Shown piece after piece: positions 38,775-49,129 of a stretch of DNA of 64,000 nucleotides (within the stretch, counting starts at the first letter, position 1; each line of letters starts with the position of its first letter). A model generated the notes under the pieces. It was not told the DNA's origin and ran no database searches. It worked only from the letters and a program-made list of their open reading frames with translations. Source of the stretch: Arion vulgaris (lineage: Eukaryota > Mollusca > Gastropoda > Stylommatophora > Arionidae); NCBI GenBank assembly GCA_020796225.1, contig CM036755.1, positions 10,957,994-11,021,993 on the forward strand, given 5' to 3'. The translations under genes and the position numbers were made by a program.

Positions 38775-38994
38775 CTGAAGGAGGCCAAAAATATCTGGAC
38801 TCAATTCCATAGAAGAAACTGAACAGGTTGCCCAAGATGGAGCGGTATGGAGAAATTGCTTACAGACCATGTGCGACGTATGTCAGTCGAGATGATTGTT
38901 ATATTAATATACTACAAGAACACTCAGAATACCATGGGCAGAAAAATTAACCAATATGTGTAAATTGTAGTTGGATGTGGTATGTGATCATTGT

Positions 38995-39352
38995 GATGTG
39001 ATGTCGACTGCTGGATGTAGTGTGTGGGTGTGTGTGGATGTATTTGAGGGTGTGGGTGAGAGAAAGAGAGAGATCGTTGTTGTATAGTGTTGCTGGATGT
39101 AGTGTGTGGGTGTGCGTGGATGTATTTGAGGGTGTGGGTGAGAGAAAGAGAGAGATCGTTGTTGTATAGTGTTGCTGGATGTAGTGTGTGGGTGTGTGAG
39201 TGGATGTATGCGAGAGTGTGGGTGAGAGAAAGAGAGAGATCGTTGTTGTACAGTGTTGCTGGATGTAGTGTGTGGGTGTGTGTAAATGTGTGCGTGAGTG
39301 AGAGTGTGAGTTAGAGCGTGAGTGAGAGAGAGTTCGTTGTTGTACAGTGTTG
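38995..39352. repeat. Minisatellite, about 82-bp unit, TG/AG-rich
   Basis: Four copies of a unit containing GTTGCTGGATGTAGTGTGTG and GAGAGAAAGAGAGAGATCGT; the last is diverged. Long minus-strand frame is an artefact. Confidence 0.92.
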
Positions 39353-39399
39353 CTGAAATGGACATCCCCCGTAGACAGACCATCCTGTTATGAAATGCA

Positions 39400-39500
39400 T
39401 ATCGTTTCACATTTCTATCATTAAGGATACAGCAGGTAGGAGGGTAAATTCCTTTCCTCACTTATAAACCATCAGGTGCTGGAAATCAACCACAACTACG
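39400..39500. repeat. Dispersed repeat related to 25277-25610
   Basis: TTTCACATTTCTATCATTAA, GGTAGGAGGGTAAATTCCTT and TCCTCACTTATAAACC resemble parts of 25277-25560. Unknown family. Confidence 0.5.
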
Positions 39501-39669
39501 TTTATATCAGATTCGATAATTGAGCACTGTACGCGTTGCAGTTAAACCGTGTTTGCAGACAATAATGCTACCTTATTGATAACGATTGCAAACAAAAAAA
39601 ATGCTAATGGGTTATTTTTTTTTTATAAACCAAAACTCGATATCAAATCTCTCTCTCTCGCTCTCTGCC

Positions 39670-40112
39670 TTTTTAACCCGGATTAGAGCATATGCCCTCA
39701 ACCAACTCATGCCAAGTCTTCCTATCTCTAGCTTTCTCCTGTAGCTCCCTCCAGCTCTTCTTTATATTGTTGATCTCTGTCTCCAAATCTCGTCTCCATG
39801 TATTTATCGACCTTCACTTCTTTCAATGTCCCTGCGGGTTCCAGGAAAGGACCCTTAAAGTTATATTCCTCTCATATTTTTGCAAAGTGTGTCCTATACA
39901 GCGCCAGCGTCTTTTTTTAACCTCTTGGTTCACTGGAATATGTCGTGTTCTCTCCATAAGTTCCTCACTTGTGACCCTAAAGTGACCATACCATCTCAGT
40001 CCCTCTATTCCGCGCAAACACTAGTTGATGAATGTTTGCAATTTATGCGTTATTATTTTAGTAGTTCTCCATATTACTGGTCCATACAGAAGGACTGCTT
40101 TAACATTGGAGT
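39670..40112 (-). mobile_element. LINE-B (RTE-like) C-terminus
   Basis: Minus strand: IEGLRWYGHFRVTSEELMER, TRHIPVNQEVKKRRWRCIGH, TLQKYERN, LSWNPQGH, then ELETEINNIKKSWRELQEKA and LVEGICSNPG-like end. Best preserved LINE-B C-terminus here; several shifts. Confidence 0.85.
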
Positions 40113-40127
40113 TCAATATATATATCA

Positions 40128-40320
40128 AGTCACGCACAAGAGATAAATTTTCACAGAAAATAAATAACTAAAAACAAACGCACAAGAGATAAATTTTCAC
40201 AGAAAATAAACAACTAAAAACAAACGCACAAGAGATAAATTTTCACAGAAAATAAATAACTAAAAACAAACGCACAAGAGATAAATTTTCACAGAAAATA
40301 AATAACTAAAAACAAACGAT
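40128..40320. repeat. Minisatellite, 46-bp unit
   Basis: Four copies of a unit starting CGCACAAGAGATAAATTTTC, almost identical. Confidence 0.96.
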
Positions 40321-40330
40321 TCATCTAGAA

Positions 40331-41225
40331 CAACGATTCTCAAACTTTGCATGATCACGACACCCTTTTAAATACATTTTGCTGCCGCTGACCCCCACAA
40401 GTTTCTAACATGAAAATCTTCTAGCGATGGGGTTATTATTACACCACACCACCAGTCAAACTGGCTCCAATTTCTCAGACTGCGGGAAACCCTCAAATGA
40501 TCTTTCATTTTGTTCTGTCAGACTCCGGTCTGGTCCGGGTCCTTTGATTTCATAGCGGAGTTAGTATACATCTGTTTTTATACATGTTTTTTTAAATTTA
40601 TTTTTCTGTTTGAAATGTCAAATATATCATCATATTTAGATATTAAGATATTCATATAATTTCTTCCATCGCATGAGGACCCCCTGTGAGTACCTTGATG
40701 ACCCCCACCCCCTATAAGTACTTCGCGGACCCCCTATAAGTACTTCACGGACCCCCTATAAGTACTTCACGGACCCCCTATAAGTACTTCGCGGACCCCT
40801 TATAAGTACTTCGCGGACCCCCTATAAGTACTTCGCGGACCCCTATAAGTACTTGCGGACCCCTATAAGTACTTCACGGACCCCCTATAAGTACTTCCGG
40901 ACCCCTATAAGTACTTCGCGGACCCCTATAAGTACTTCACGGACCCCCTATAAGTACTTCACGGACCCCCTATAAGTACTTTGTGGACCCCCTATAAGTA
41001 CTTTGTGGACCCCCTATAAGTACTTTGTGGACCCCCTATAAGTACTTTGTGGACCCCCTATAAGTACTTTGTGGACCCCCTATAAGTACTTTGTGGACCC
41101 CCTATAAGTACTTTGCGGACCCCCTATAAGTACTTTGCGGACCCCCTATAAGTACTTCGCGGACCCCCTATAAGTACTTCGCGGACCTCCTATGAGTACT
41201 TCACGGACACGTTTGGGAAACGCTG
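40331..41225. mobile_element. hAT-3 with internal minisatellite
   Basis: Begins CAACGATTCTCAAACTTTGC, ends GTTTGGGAAACGCTG; flanks ATCTAGAA / ATCTATGT share five of eight bases. Body shares CTTTCATTTTGTTCTGTCAG and TTTATACATGTTTTTTTAAA with 32337-32726. The subterminal region is amplified into the following array, taking the element from about 390 to 895 bp. Confidence 0.88.
40690..41208. repeat. Minisatellite, 20-22 bp unit, born in hAT-3
   Basis: About 23 copies of GGACCCCCTATAAGTACTTC GC, in three variant blocks (TTCGC, TTCAC, TTTGT). The single-copy source reads GTAAGTACCTCACGGACCTC at 32655-32680 and inverted CGCGAGGTACTCACAGGAGG at 57620-57640. Confidence 0.95.
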
Positions 41226-41897
41226 ATCTATGTGATTTACCAAACAGGATGTACAAACCGCTCCCCTTCTTCCCATCCATCTTTCCCCCCTCCTTGTCCG
41301 ACGTCACGACCTGAACACTATCTCTTTGCCCTGATGTCAGTATGACCCTACTTGACGTTTTTGTCAGTGCTTTTAGTTCATTCACTTCTGGATGTCTATT
41401 ACAAAACGTGCATTTATTTGTAAATAAATGAATCATTCATATTGTTCAAACCGATTAACACAATCCGTACCTTGAACCACTATTAAGTCTCAGTTTATGA
41501 AGAAAATAAAACTAGTTTGAAGTAGCAAAGAAAGCTAATTTTAAAAAAAAAATTCTTTATTGTTATTGCCTGTAATACTGCTTTATGGGCGGTGTAGGGC
41601 AGGATGGGGGGGATATAGAGTTTTTTTAGAGCCCCAAGGAAAGCAAAGGAAGTGTTGGAGGGAATGGCTATGCCGGGGGCATACAGCCATTGCCCCAAGG
41701 ACAGAGAGCCTCATACTAGACAAGTAGATAGGATAGTAGAAACGAACTAGATAGTGTAAGGATGCACCGTAGGGGTTTGCACACCAAAAGCTGCGCACTA
41801 TGATCAAAATAGCAGCACTAGAACGAGACTTTGACGTAGATTAGTTAGGACTGCTTAGCGACGATAGTGACAACATAGGAGACCGATAGAAATACTA
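41226..41897. other. No gene recognised
   Basis: Repeat-poor. A 96-codon minus-strand frame partly lies in the hAT-3 array and is not convincing. A T/A run near 41538-41552 is the only simple repeat. Confidence 0.4.
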
Positions 41898-42156
41898 TAG
41901 GGTGTTCAAGATAAAAGCAGCCTGTGAATGGAGCTAATCTGGCATATATGTATAAAAATGAGAAGGTTCAGTTATGACGTAGTAGGTCAAGGTTGTGTGA
42001 CGGTGTGTAATTGTAGTGCGGGAAGGGGCGATAAACAAATGTGACGTAGGGCGAACTAGTCAGAACCGGTTTAAATAGTAAATATACACAACACAATAGG
42101 TTAACTGGCAACTTTCGATTTGTCAACGGGGCTGCATTTATCTTGAACACCCTGTA
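41898..42156. mobile_element. Mariner-like MITE with TA target site
   Basis: Inverted ends: left TAGGGTGTTCAAGATAAAAG CAGCC, right GGGGCTGCATTTATCTTGAA CACCCTGTA, about 25 bp paired with two or three mismatches, TA at each outer edge. 259 bp, non-coding. Related ends at 1322-1392 and 63941-64000. Confidence 0.85.
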
Positions 42157-42275
42157 GAATAGTGTGAACGTGTTTTGTAAACAACCTACAAATAACATCA
42201 ACAAATAAACGTGTATGAGCTACAAGGCCGTGTTTGTGATCGATAATCATATTGTGCCTTTCTACCATCTTGGCC

Positions 42276-42796
42276 ACCAACGAACCCTCCTATAACAGAA
42301 GCCAACGAACCCTCCTATAACAGAAGCCAATGAACCCCCTATAACATAAGCCAATACACCCGAGTGGTTACCGGGGCACAAATTTGGGATGTAAAGAATA
42401 GAACCACTGTTACCTGCCACGCATGTCGTAAGAGGCGACTAAGGAGGTTTGGCTGAAATCGGATGCACATGTCCTAAACGTGTAGAAGTATATGCGTTTA
42501 GGGGCCTACCAAACCAATGTGCAACGTATACACGTTCTTAACAAAGATCAAACATATCACAAAGAGTGATTAAAATTGGTCATAAAGAACGAACGCAAAG
42601 AAGAAGAAGAAGATAAGCCAATGAACCCTTTATAACAGAAGCCAATGAACCCCCTATAACAGAAACCAACGAACCCCCTATAACAGAAGCCAATGAACCC
42701 CCTATAACAGAAGCCAATGAACCCCCTATAACAGAAGCCAATTAACCCCCTATAACAGAAACCAACGAACCCCCTATAACAGAAGCCAATGAAGTA
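42276..42796. repeat. Minisatellite, 24-bp unit, split by SINE-A
   Basis: Copies of ACAGAAGCCAATGAACCCCC TATA at 42276-42355 and 42613-42796 with CCTCC and GAAACCAACG variants. Interrupted by SINE-A. Confidence 0.95.
42356..42612 (+). mobile_element. SINE-A, full length, inserted in a tandem array
   Basis: Perfect 10-bp duplication ATAAGCCAAT (42346-42355 and 42613-42622). Head CACCCGAGTGGTTACCGGGG, core CATGTCGTAAGAGGCGACTA, CCTAAACGTGTAGAAGTATA, end GAACGAACGCAAAGAAGAAG. Confidence 0.95.
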
Positions 42797-42834
42797 GTAG
42801 TAGTAAAATCATCATCATCATCAGGTGCCATCTC

Positions 42835-43500
42835 CACATTGAAGGTTGGCTTCAATGAATCTCCAGCATCCTCTGTCTTTCGCCTTGGTGTTGCACTCTG
42901 CCAGACTATAACCTGTCCATTTCTTAAAGTTTCCTCCCACTTATCTCTCGGTCTTCATCTTGCTCTTCCCCCTCAACTTTCCCCTCTAGTAAATGTTTTA
43001 TCATGGTGTCATGTCTTTTTATGTGCCCAAAATACTTTACTTGTCTGAATGTTATTTCTCTTAATAATTGTTTCTTCATGCCTAGTTTTCCTAAAACTTG
43101 TTTATTTGTCTGTTTTTCTGTCCATCAAACTCTGCCTATTCTTCTATATATCCAAATCTCAAATGCATCAATTCTGTCTTCTAACTGCTTGTTCATTGTC
43201 CATGTTTCCGAGCCATACATTAATATAGGATATATATAGCATTTGATCATTCTCATTTTTAGCCTGTTTGTGATTTGTTTGGATGTCAGTAACTATCTAA
43301 TAAATTATCATTGGCCATTCCTATTTTCTTTTTAATTTCTGTTATACATCTGCCATCATCTGTTATCATCTGACCGAGATATGAGAAGCTTTTACTTGAT
43401 GTAGTAATTCTCCATGTATTTTTATATTCATTTTAGGTTTTTCCATTTCCTTGTTGATTACCATAGTTTTTGTTTTCTGTATGTTACTGTTAATTAGAAA
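42835..43500 (-). mobile_element. LINE ORF2 C-terminal region (LINE-F-like)
   Basis: Minus strand, with stops: KTKTMVINKEMEKPKMNIKI, DNEQAVRRQN-CI (DELxxRRLEAFExWCxRRM-type area), ITFRQVKYFGHIKRHDTMIK, HLLEGKVEGE. The FGHIKRHD and LLEGKVEG motifs match C-terminal ORF2 of non-LTR elements. 5' truncated. Confidence 0.8.
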
Positions 43501-43675
43501 CACTACCAGTGAGCTATTCAATGGGGGAATATGCCTGGGGAATTAATGGCTAGTGCAGTCCCCACGATACTGTTCAGGTTATGATTTGTCTTTATGCCCC
43601 CTCCTTTTCCGATAGAAAAAACAACTCGTTGGCCTTACCATGGATTGACCCTGTGTCTCCCGCATGGAAGCCGCG

Positions 43676-44302
43676 TTCTTCTTCTTCTTCTTCAAACGCT
43701 ACATATCGACAACTTGTTAACCACTCTTTGTAATTTGTATCTGACCCGAGCCTAAGAGCGATTGTACATTGTACCAGTTATGCGCCTACATGTGAAATGC
43801 GTTGCCTGAGAAAAGTTACCAACAACACAAGAAAAGACAGAATCACCAACATCAGCATAAGAAAGAAAGTTGGCACAGAAACTTGCTTGAATTACATAGA
43901 TAAACAAAGAATGAAGTGGTTAGACACTTAATAAGAATGCACCCAAACTCCACAGTATACAGAGTTTTCTACAACAGAACATCGGGAAAGAAGGCAAGAG
44001 GAAGACCACGGAAAAGATGGTTAGATGGCGTAGCAGAATCATGTGAAAGAGCAAAGATAACAATCACACAAGCCACCAGAACAGCGCAAGACAAAAACAG
44101 AAAACCACGACACTGGGCAACAACCCGGTAGCAGTGTGACGACAAAAGAAGAAGAAGATGCGCCTACAAGTAGGTCAGCACATCCGATTTCTACGACGCT
44201 TTTATTTACTAGGGTAGCTTGCCTAAGCCTCTTACGATATGCCTTGTAGGTTGCAGTATTACTATTCTTTGCTCCCCTTGCGATCCTCGACAACGCACGG
44301 TG
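43676..44302 (-). mobile_element. SINE-B, split by a LINE-C insertion
   Basis: SINE-B on minus: (CTT)n, CGACAACTTGTTAACCACTC, ATGCGCCTACATGT; then LINE-C; then ATGCGCCTACAAGTAGGTCA, TACTAGGGTAGCTTGCC, head CCTCGACAACGCACGG. Confidence 0.9.
43798..44157 (+). mobile_element. LINE-C 3' end, nested in SINE-B
   Basis: 11-bp ATGCGCCTACA on both sides (43783 and 44159). Encodes EMRCLRKVTNNTRKDRITNI, then IRMHPNSTVYRVFYNRTSGK, KARGRPRKRWLDGVAESCER and a 3' UTR ending GTGTGACGACAAAAGAAGAA. One frameshift near 43920. Confidence 0.92.
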
Positions 44303-44442
44303 AGCCATGCTCTAATCAATTTGTCCAGACATTCTTGTGACTGCTGAGCAAATATGTGTTTGTAACTTGATCATATTTCTCGTTGTGAGAGTCGTATAGA
44401 GAAGTTTTACGGATATTTACAATTGTTGTATATTTGAGGAAG

Positions 44443-45058
44443 ATTTCAAGGTATCATTGTAGTTCTTATGTTTCTCTTCAAGTAATAAGTTCCTTATTAT
44501 AGTTCTTATGTTTCTCTTCAAGTAATAAGTTCATTGTTGTAGTTCTTATGTTTCTCTTCAAGTAATAAGTTCATTGTTGTAGTTCTTATGTTTCTCTTCA
44601 AGTAATAAGTTCCTTGTTGTAGTTCTTGTGATTTTACTAATATTATTAGTTCCTTGTTGTAGTTCTTGTGATTTTACAAAGATTATTAGTTCCTTGTTGT
44701 AGTTCTTGTGATTTTACAAAGTTTATTAGTTCCTTGTTGTAGTTCTTATGTTTCTCTTCAAGTAATAAGTTCCGTGTTGTAGTTTTTATGTTTCTCTTCA
44801 AGTAATAAGTTCCGTGTTGTAGTTCTTATGTTTCTCTTCAAGTAATAAGTTCCGTGTTGTAGTTCTTATGTTTCTCTTCAAGTAATAAGTTCCGTGTTGT
44901 AGTTCTTATGTTTCTCTTCAAGTAATAAGTTCCGTGTTGTAGTTCTTATGTTTCTCTTCAAGTAATAAGTTCCTTGTTGTAGTTCTTATGTTTCTCTTCA
45001 AGTAATAAGTTCATTATTATAGTTCTTGTGATTTTACTAAGTTTATTAGTTCCTTGTA
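44443..45058. repeat. Minisatellite, 40-bp unit
   Basis: About 15 copies of TAGTTCTTATGTTTCTCTTC AAGTAATAAGTTCCGTGTTG, with a block using TGATTTTACAAAGATTATTA in place of the middle. Confidence 0.95.
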
Positions 45059-45288
45059 ATTTTTTGTAATTTTACTGAAGCTGTTATTGTCTTACTGTAA
45101 TTTTTGTAATTTTACTGAAGCTGGTATTGTTTTACTGTAATTTTTGTAATTTTACTGAAGCTGGTATTGTTTTACTGTAATTTTTATAATTTTACTAAAA
45201 TTATTATTGTCTTACTGTAATTTTTGTAATTTTACTGAAACTGGTATTGTTTTACTGTAATTTTCGTTATTTTACCTACTGAAACTGT
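45059..45288. repeat. Minisatellite, about 42-bp unit
   Basis: Six copies of TAATTTTTGTAATTTTACTG AAGCTGGTATTGTTTTACTG; its TTACT and TTATTAG words suggest it derives from the neighbouring 40-bp family. Confidence 0.9.
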
Positions 45289-45336
45289 TATAGTTGGGAC
45301 TGATCAGCGGTCGCACATGGCCGACCATCCCACGCT

Positions 45337-46912
45337 GAGGAAAAAACACACAGCAAAAGAAGAAAAAACACAGAGAAATAGAAGAAAAAACACAGAGAAA
45401 TAGAAGAAAAAACACACAGCAATAGAAGAAAAAACACACAGAAATAGAAGAAGAAAAACACAGCAATAGAAGAAAAACACAGAAATAGAAGAAGAAAAAC
45501 ACAGCAATAGAAGAAAAACACAGAAATAGAAGAAGAAAAACACAGAAATAGAAGAAAAACACAGCAATAGAAGAAAAACACAGAAATAGAAGAAAAACAC
45601 ACAGCAATAGAAGAAAAACACACAGAAATAGAAGAAAAACACACAGCAATAGAAGAAAAACACACAGAAATAGAAGAAAAACACACAGCAATAGAAGAAA
45701 AACACAGAAATAGAAGAAAAACAGAGAAATAGAAGAAAAACACAGAAATAGAAGAAAAACACAGAGAAATAGAAGAAAACACAGAGAAATAGATGAAAAA
45801 CACACAGCAATAGAAGAAAAACACACAGAAATAGAAGAAAAACACACAGCAATAGAAGAAAAACACAGAAATAGAAGAAAAACACCACACAGAAATAGAA
45901 GAAGAAAAAACACAGCAATAAAAGAAAAAAAAAAGAAATAGAAGAAGAAAAAGCACACAGAAATAGAAGAAGAAAAAACACACAGAAATAGAAGAAAAAA
46001 CACCACACAGAAATAGAAGAAGAAAAAACACAGCAATAAAAGAAAAAAAAAAGAAATAGAAGAAGAAAAAGCACACAGAAATAGAAGAAGAAAAAACACA
46101 CAGAAATAGAAGAAGAAAAAACACAGCAATAGAAGAAAAAACACACAGAAATAGAAGAAAAAACACACAGCAATAGAAGAAAAAACACAGAAATAGAAGA
46201 AAAAACACAGATAAATAGAAGAAAAAACACACAGAAATAGAAGAAGAAAAAACACAGCAATAGAAGAAAAAACACACAGAAATAGAAGAAAAACACAAAG
46301 AAAAGAAGAAAAACACACAGAAATAGAAGAAGAAAAAACACAGCAATAGAAGAAAAAACACAGAAATAGAAGAAGAAAAAACACACAGCAATAGAAGAAA
46401 AAACACACAGAAATAGAAGGAAAAAAACACAGAAATAGAAGAAAAAACACAAAGAAATAGAAGAAAAAACACACAGAAATAGAAGAAGAAAAAACACAGC
46501 AATAGAAGAAAAAAAACACAGAAATAGAAGAAGAAAAAACACACAGCAATAGAAGAAAAAACACACAGAAATAGAAGAAAAAACACAGAAATAGAAGAAA
46601 AAACACAGAAATAGAAGAAAAAGCACACAGCAATAGAAGAAAAAACACACAGCAATAGAAGAAAAAACACACAGAAATAGAAGAAGAAAAAACACAGCAA
46701 TGAAGAAAAACACAGAGAAAAAAAGAAGAAAAACACACAGCAATAGAAGAAAAGCACAGAGAAATAGACGAAGAAACACACTGCAATAGAAGTAAAAACA
46801 CAGAGAAATATTTTTAAAAAACAGAGAAATAGAAGAAAAAACACACAACAATAGAAGAAAAAACACAGAGAAATAGAAGAAAAAAACACACAGCAATAGA
46901 AGAAAAAACACT
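45337..46912. repeat. Large minisatellite, 19-24 bp unit, A-rich
   Basis: About 75 copies of variants of GAAAAAACACACAGAAATAG AA with AGCAATAG and AGAGAAATAG forms. All three minus-strand frames stay open for about 1.5 kb (509-549 codons of Phe/Leu/Ser/Cys/Val) because no monomer junction makes a stop; none is a gene. A CA(C)CACACAGAAATAG block of about 125 bp is duplicated near 45890 and 46010. Confidence 0.95.
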
Positions 46913-46955
46913 TCGAACTGCTAATTTGAGTGGGCATTTGTTTGTCTTTGCTTAT

Positions 46956-47219
46956 GTTTTCTTGAGAAGATGGAGATATGTTGGATATGCCTTAAAAAAG
47001 AACTGATCAAAGAATTACAAAGCAGGCGCTGAGGTATGTGACAAAGGGTTCAAGAAGGAGAGGGCACCCAAGGGAAACCCTGTAATGAACTTTGCTGAGA
47101 GGCAAGAAATGTCGTACTCAATTCCATGGAAGAGATTGAGCGAGCTGCCCAGGACAGAGCCTTATGGAGAAATTACTTGCAGGCGATTTGTAACGTATAA
47201 CGGTATGAGAGGAATATAT
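46956..47219 (+). mobile_element. LINE-A C-terminus and 3' end
   Basis: GAGAAGATGGAGATATGTTG, CAAGAAGGAGAGGGCACCCA, GTAATGAACTTTGCTGAGAG, CGTATAACGGTATGAGAGGA. Ends at the LINE-A terminus. Confidence 0.85.
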
Positions 47220-47221
47220 AA

Positions 47222-47341
47222 TCTTCTTACGTTCGTCCGCAATGAATTCAAGCGTAGCCAGGACGCTTGACTGATTTTTGCGTGAAATCATGCTTTCCCT
47301 TTTATCAGTGTCTCCCGCCATACAGGCGTACCTTTTCCGAC

Positions 47342-47343
<2 letters not shown>
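47222..47343 (-). mobile_element. SINE-E
   Basis: CTTCTTACGTTCGTCCGCAA, TGACTGATTTTTGCGTGAAA, CGCCATACAGGCGTACCTTT, CCGACTGA. Confidence 0.75.

Positions 47344-47383
<40 letters not shown>
47344..47383. repeat. (TA)n microsatellite
   Basis: About 19 AT dinucleotides next to SINE-E. Confidence 0.95.
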
Positions 47384-47384
<1 letters not shown>

Positions 47385-47489
47385 TTGGGCGCGACAAGGA
47401 CTGATGAGAGTGCATCATCAAGGCAAAGAGACAAGTGGATGTTGGAAATCCATTGCAGTCAACCTTTGATGCTACAACTGATGATGATG

Positions 47490-47640
47490 GATATTCTTCG
47501 GCGATCTCTGGTCATGCGCTAAGTTTACTGCGGACCACAAACTGGGCAGTCAGCGTCAGGTTTCCTTCGCCAGCGATATCTGGTCATGCGCTAAGTTTAC
47601 TGTGGACCACAAACTGGGCAATCAGCTTCAGGTCTGAGGT
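47490..47640. repeat. 76-bp direct duplication
   Basis: CTGGTCATGCGCTAAGTTTA then CTGCGGACCACAAACTGGGC occurs at 47508 and 47579 with few changes. The neighbouring minus-strand LINE-D may continue into it. Confidence 0.75.
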
Positions 47641-47940
47641 TTCCCCAAAGCTTAGTGTTTAGGTTGACTGGGTGTGACCACATGTTGCTTCTCAGCTCAC
47701 ACAGGAAAGAGGACAGTCTTCCAGGACATGCTCTTGTGTCTGTTCCGCCTGCTGGCACTGGCAGAGAGCTGTTTGACTTATTCCTAGTTTATATAAGTGT
47801 TTGTTGAGACTTCAGTGTTCGGTGCGTAGTCGAAATATAATGACTTGGTCTGTTCTGCTGAGGTCTTTGAGGAAATCTTTTCCATAATCATATCCAGTGT
47901 TTGTCTTCAATACTTACTGGGTATGAAAGAATGCTTCCAA
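47640..47940 (-). mobile_element. LINE-D C-terminal fragment
   Basis: Minus strand: KTNTGYDYGKDFLKDLSRTD, QVIIFRLRTEH, LNKHLYKLGISQTA, CQCQQAEQTQEHVLEDCP, a Cys/His cluster (CxC...H...C) typical of LINE C-termini, then NTKLWGNL. Matches 7400-7560. Confidence 0.83.
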
Positions 47941-47944
47941 AAAT

Positions 47945-48170
47945 CATCATCATCATCAGATAGTTTTTCCTGAGCAGAACTTTACCACTTTAACAGTACT
48001 TCGCAATTTCTCTCTCAGATGCCTAGCCTCTGCAGCGGTCATGCTCAAACCATCAGTTGCATCCTGAATCCATCTCCGTGGTCTTCCTCTTCTCCTCTTT
48101 GCCGGAATGTCTCCTTCCGTGAAGATCTTCTCCAGCCCTTCGTGTCTCTTTGTATATTCCAAATATTAAT
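47945..48170 (-). mobile_element. LINE-F C-terminus and 3' end
   Basis: Minus strand: KRHEGLEKIFTEGDIPAKRR, RGRPRRWIQDATDGLSMTAA, EARHLREKLRSTVKVVKFCS, with (ATC)n tail read on plus. Confidence 0.85.
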
Positions 48171-48490
48171 TTTGTTTTATTTGTAGCATCAGTCAGTTTT
48201 CTATGATTTTAAGTTATCAGTTATATGAGGATTATCATCATAGCACATGTCCATAGATGCTCCGATCTCTGCCTCAGCAAATCCAGCAGCGTCCAGCGGC
48301 CCAACACGCCAGTTCGATATTGATTAATCAATCTCTTTGCATATTTAGTATGTCGTTTTTTTGGGCTCCACCAATATTGACACCCATCTCTCTCAATCTG
48401 GTCAGCGAATCGAATTCACATCCCTGAAACTTCTCTGTTTGGAAAGACTCTCTTAATGCGGGAAGAATAGATTTAGAGTTCTTTCTGGAT
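48171..48490 (-). mobile_element. Repeat K copy
   Basis: Minus strand: ALRESFQTEKFQGCEFDSLT, RLREMGVNIGGAQKNDILNM, then RD. Matches 54154-54422. Likely the C-terminus of another LINE. Confidence 0.72.
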
Positions 48491-48584
48491 AGATCTATTT
48501 GTTCTCTTCTCTGTGCATGATATACGAAGGACTCTTCTGTAACACTTATATTCAAAAGAACATATATGTTTTCCATTGCCTTGT

Positions 48585-48736
48585 TCTTCTCCTTCTGTGT
48601 TCGCCCCCTATGAATTCAGGCATAGCCATGGCGCCTGGTGTGGCGCTTCTGATTGATTTTTGCGCGAAAGCCTGCGTACCGTTTTATTTGTTTCTTCGCC
48701 ATACAGACGGACCTTATCCAACTTCAGAGATACGAA
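48585..48736 (-). mobile_element. SINE-E
   Basis: CTTCTCCTTCTGTGTTCGCC, TATGAATTCAGGCATAGCCA, TTGATTTTTGCGCGAAAGCC, CAACTTCAGAGATACG. Confidence 0.8.
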
Positions 48737-48737
48737 T

Positions 48738-48836
48738 ACCTTGTTAAATGTCCATGCTTCACACCCATATGTTGCAACTGGGAACATGTATGCTCTTAGT
48801 ATTCTGATCTTTGTTTTCTTATCAGCTTTACGTATT
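48738..48836 (-). mobile_element. LINE-E ORF2 fragment
   Basis: Minus strand: ADKKTKIRILRAYMFPVATY, GCEAWTFNK: the ATYGCExWT motif is highly typical of non-LTR ORF2 after the polymerase domain. Confidence 0.8.
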
Positions 48837-48882
48837 AAAAATATGAAAACTCCCAACGTATCATGAGTTTCCCGACCAAACC

Positions 48883-49024
48883 CATTAACCAAACCCATAT
48901 ACAACCCATTAACCAAACCCTGTAACCAAACCCATTAACATAACCCATATACAACCCATTAACCAAACCCTGTAACCAAACCATTGACATAACCCATATA
49001 CAACCCATTAACCAAACCCTGTAA
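48883..49024. repeat. Minisatellite, 50-bp unit
   Basis: Nearly three copies of CATATACAACCCATTAACCA AACCCTGTAACC plus AAACCCATTAACATAACC. Related to the 50.8-51.7 kb array (CCCATATACAAAC / ATTAACCAAACCC words). Confidence 0.92.
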
Positions 49025-49129
49025 CGTTCGGGTATTAAGAAAATCTCATTTATAAATGAGATGGCTACATGACTCGGGAACTAGCCGTATTTATGTGTTA
49101 TTTATGCATTTAAAAGCATATAATTTATG

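Larger units (their letters stand above)
37125..38892 (+). mobile_element. LINE-A copy carrying four insertions
   Basis: Reading order 37125-37568, 37741-37825, 38477-38508, 38775-38892: IRIGKATSAFKSLNKIWNCK, YASESWKMTKDIEGKLNAFE, frameshifted C-terminus, CTGAAATGAACTTTACTGAG, then the 3' end with GGAGCGGTATGGAGAAATTG. Interrupted by LINE-F (37569-37740), LINE-D with SINE-C (37826-38466) and SINE-B (38509-38774). Confidence 0.87.

Noticed and set aside
45272..46937. Three overlapping minus-strand frames of 509-549 codons as protein genes
   Set aside because: They are translations of one A-rich minisatellite in all three frames, with the same few residues throughout.
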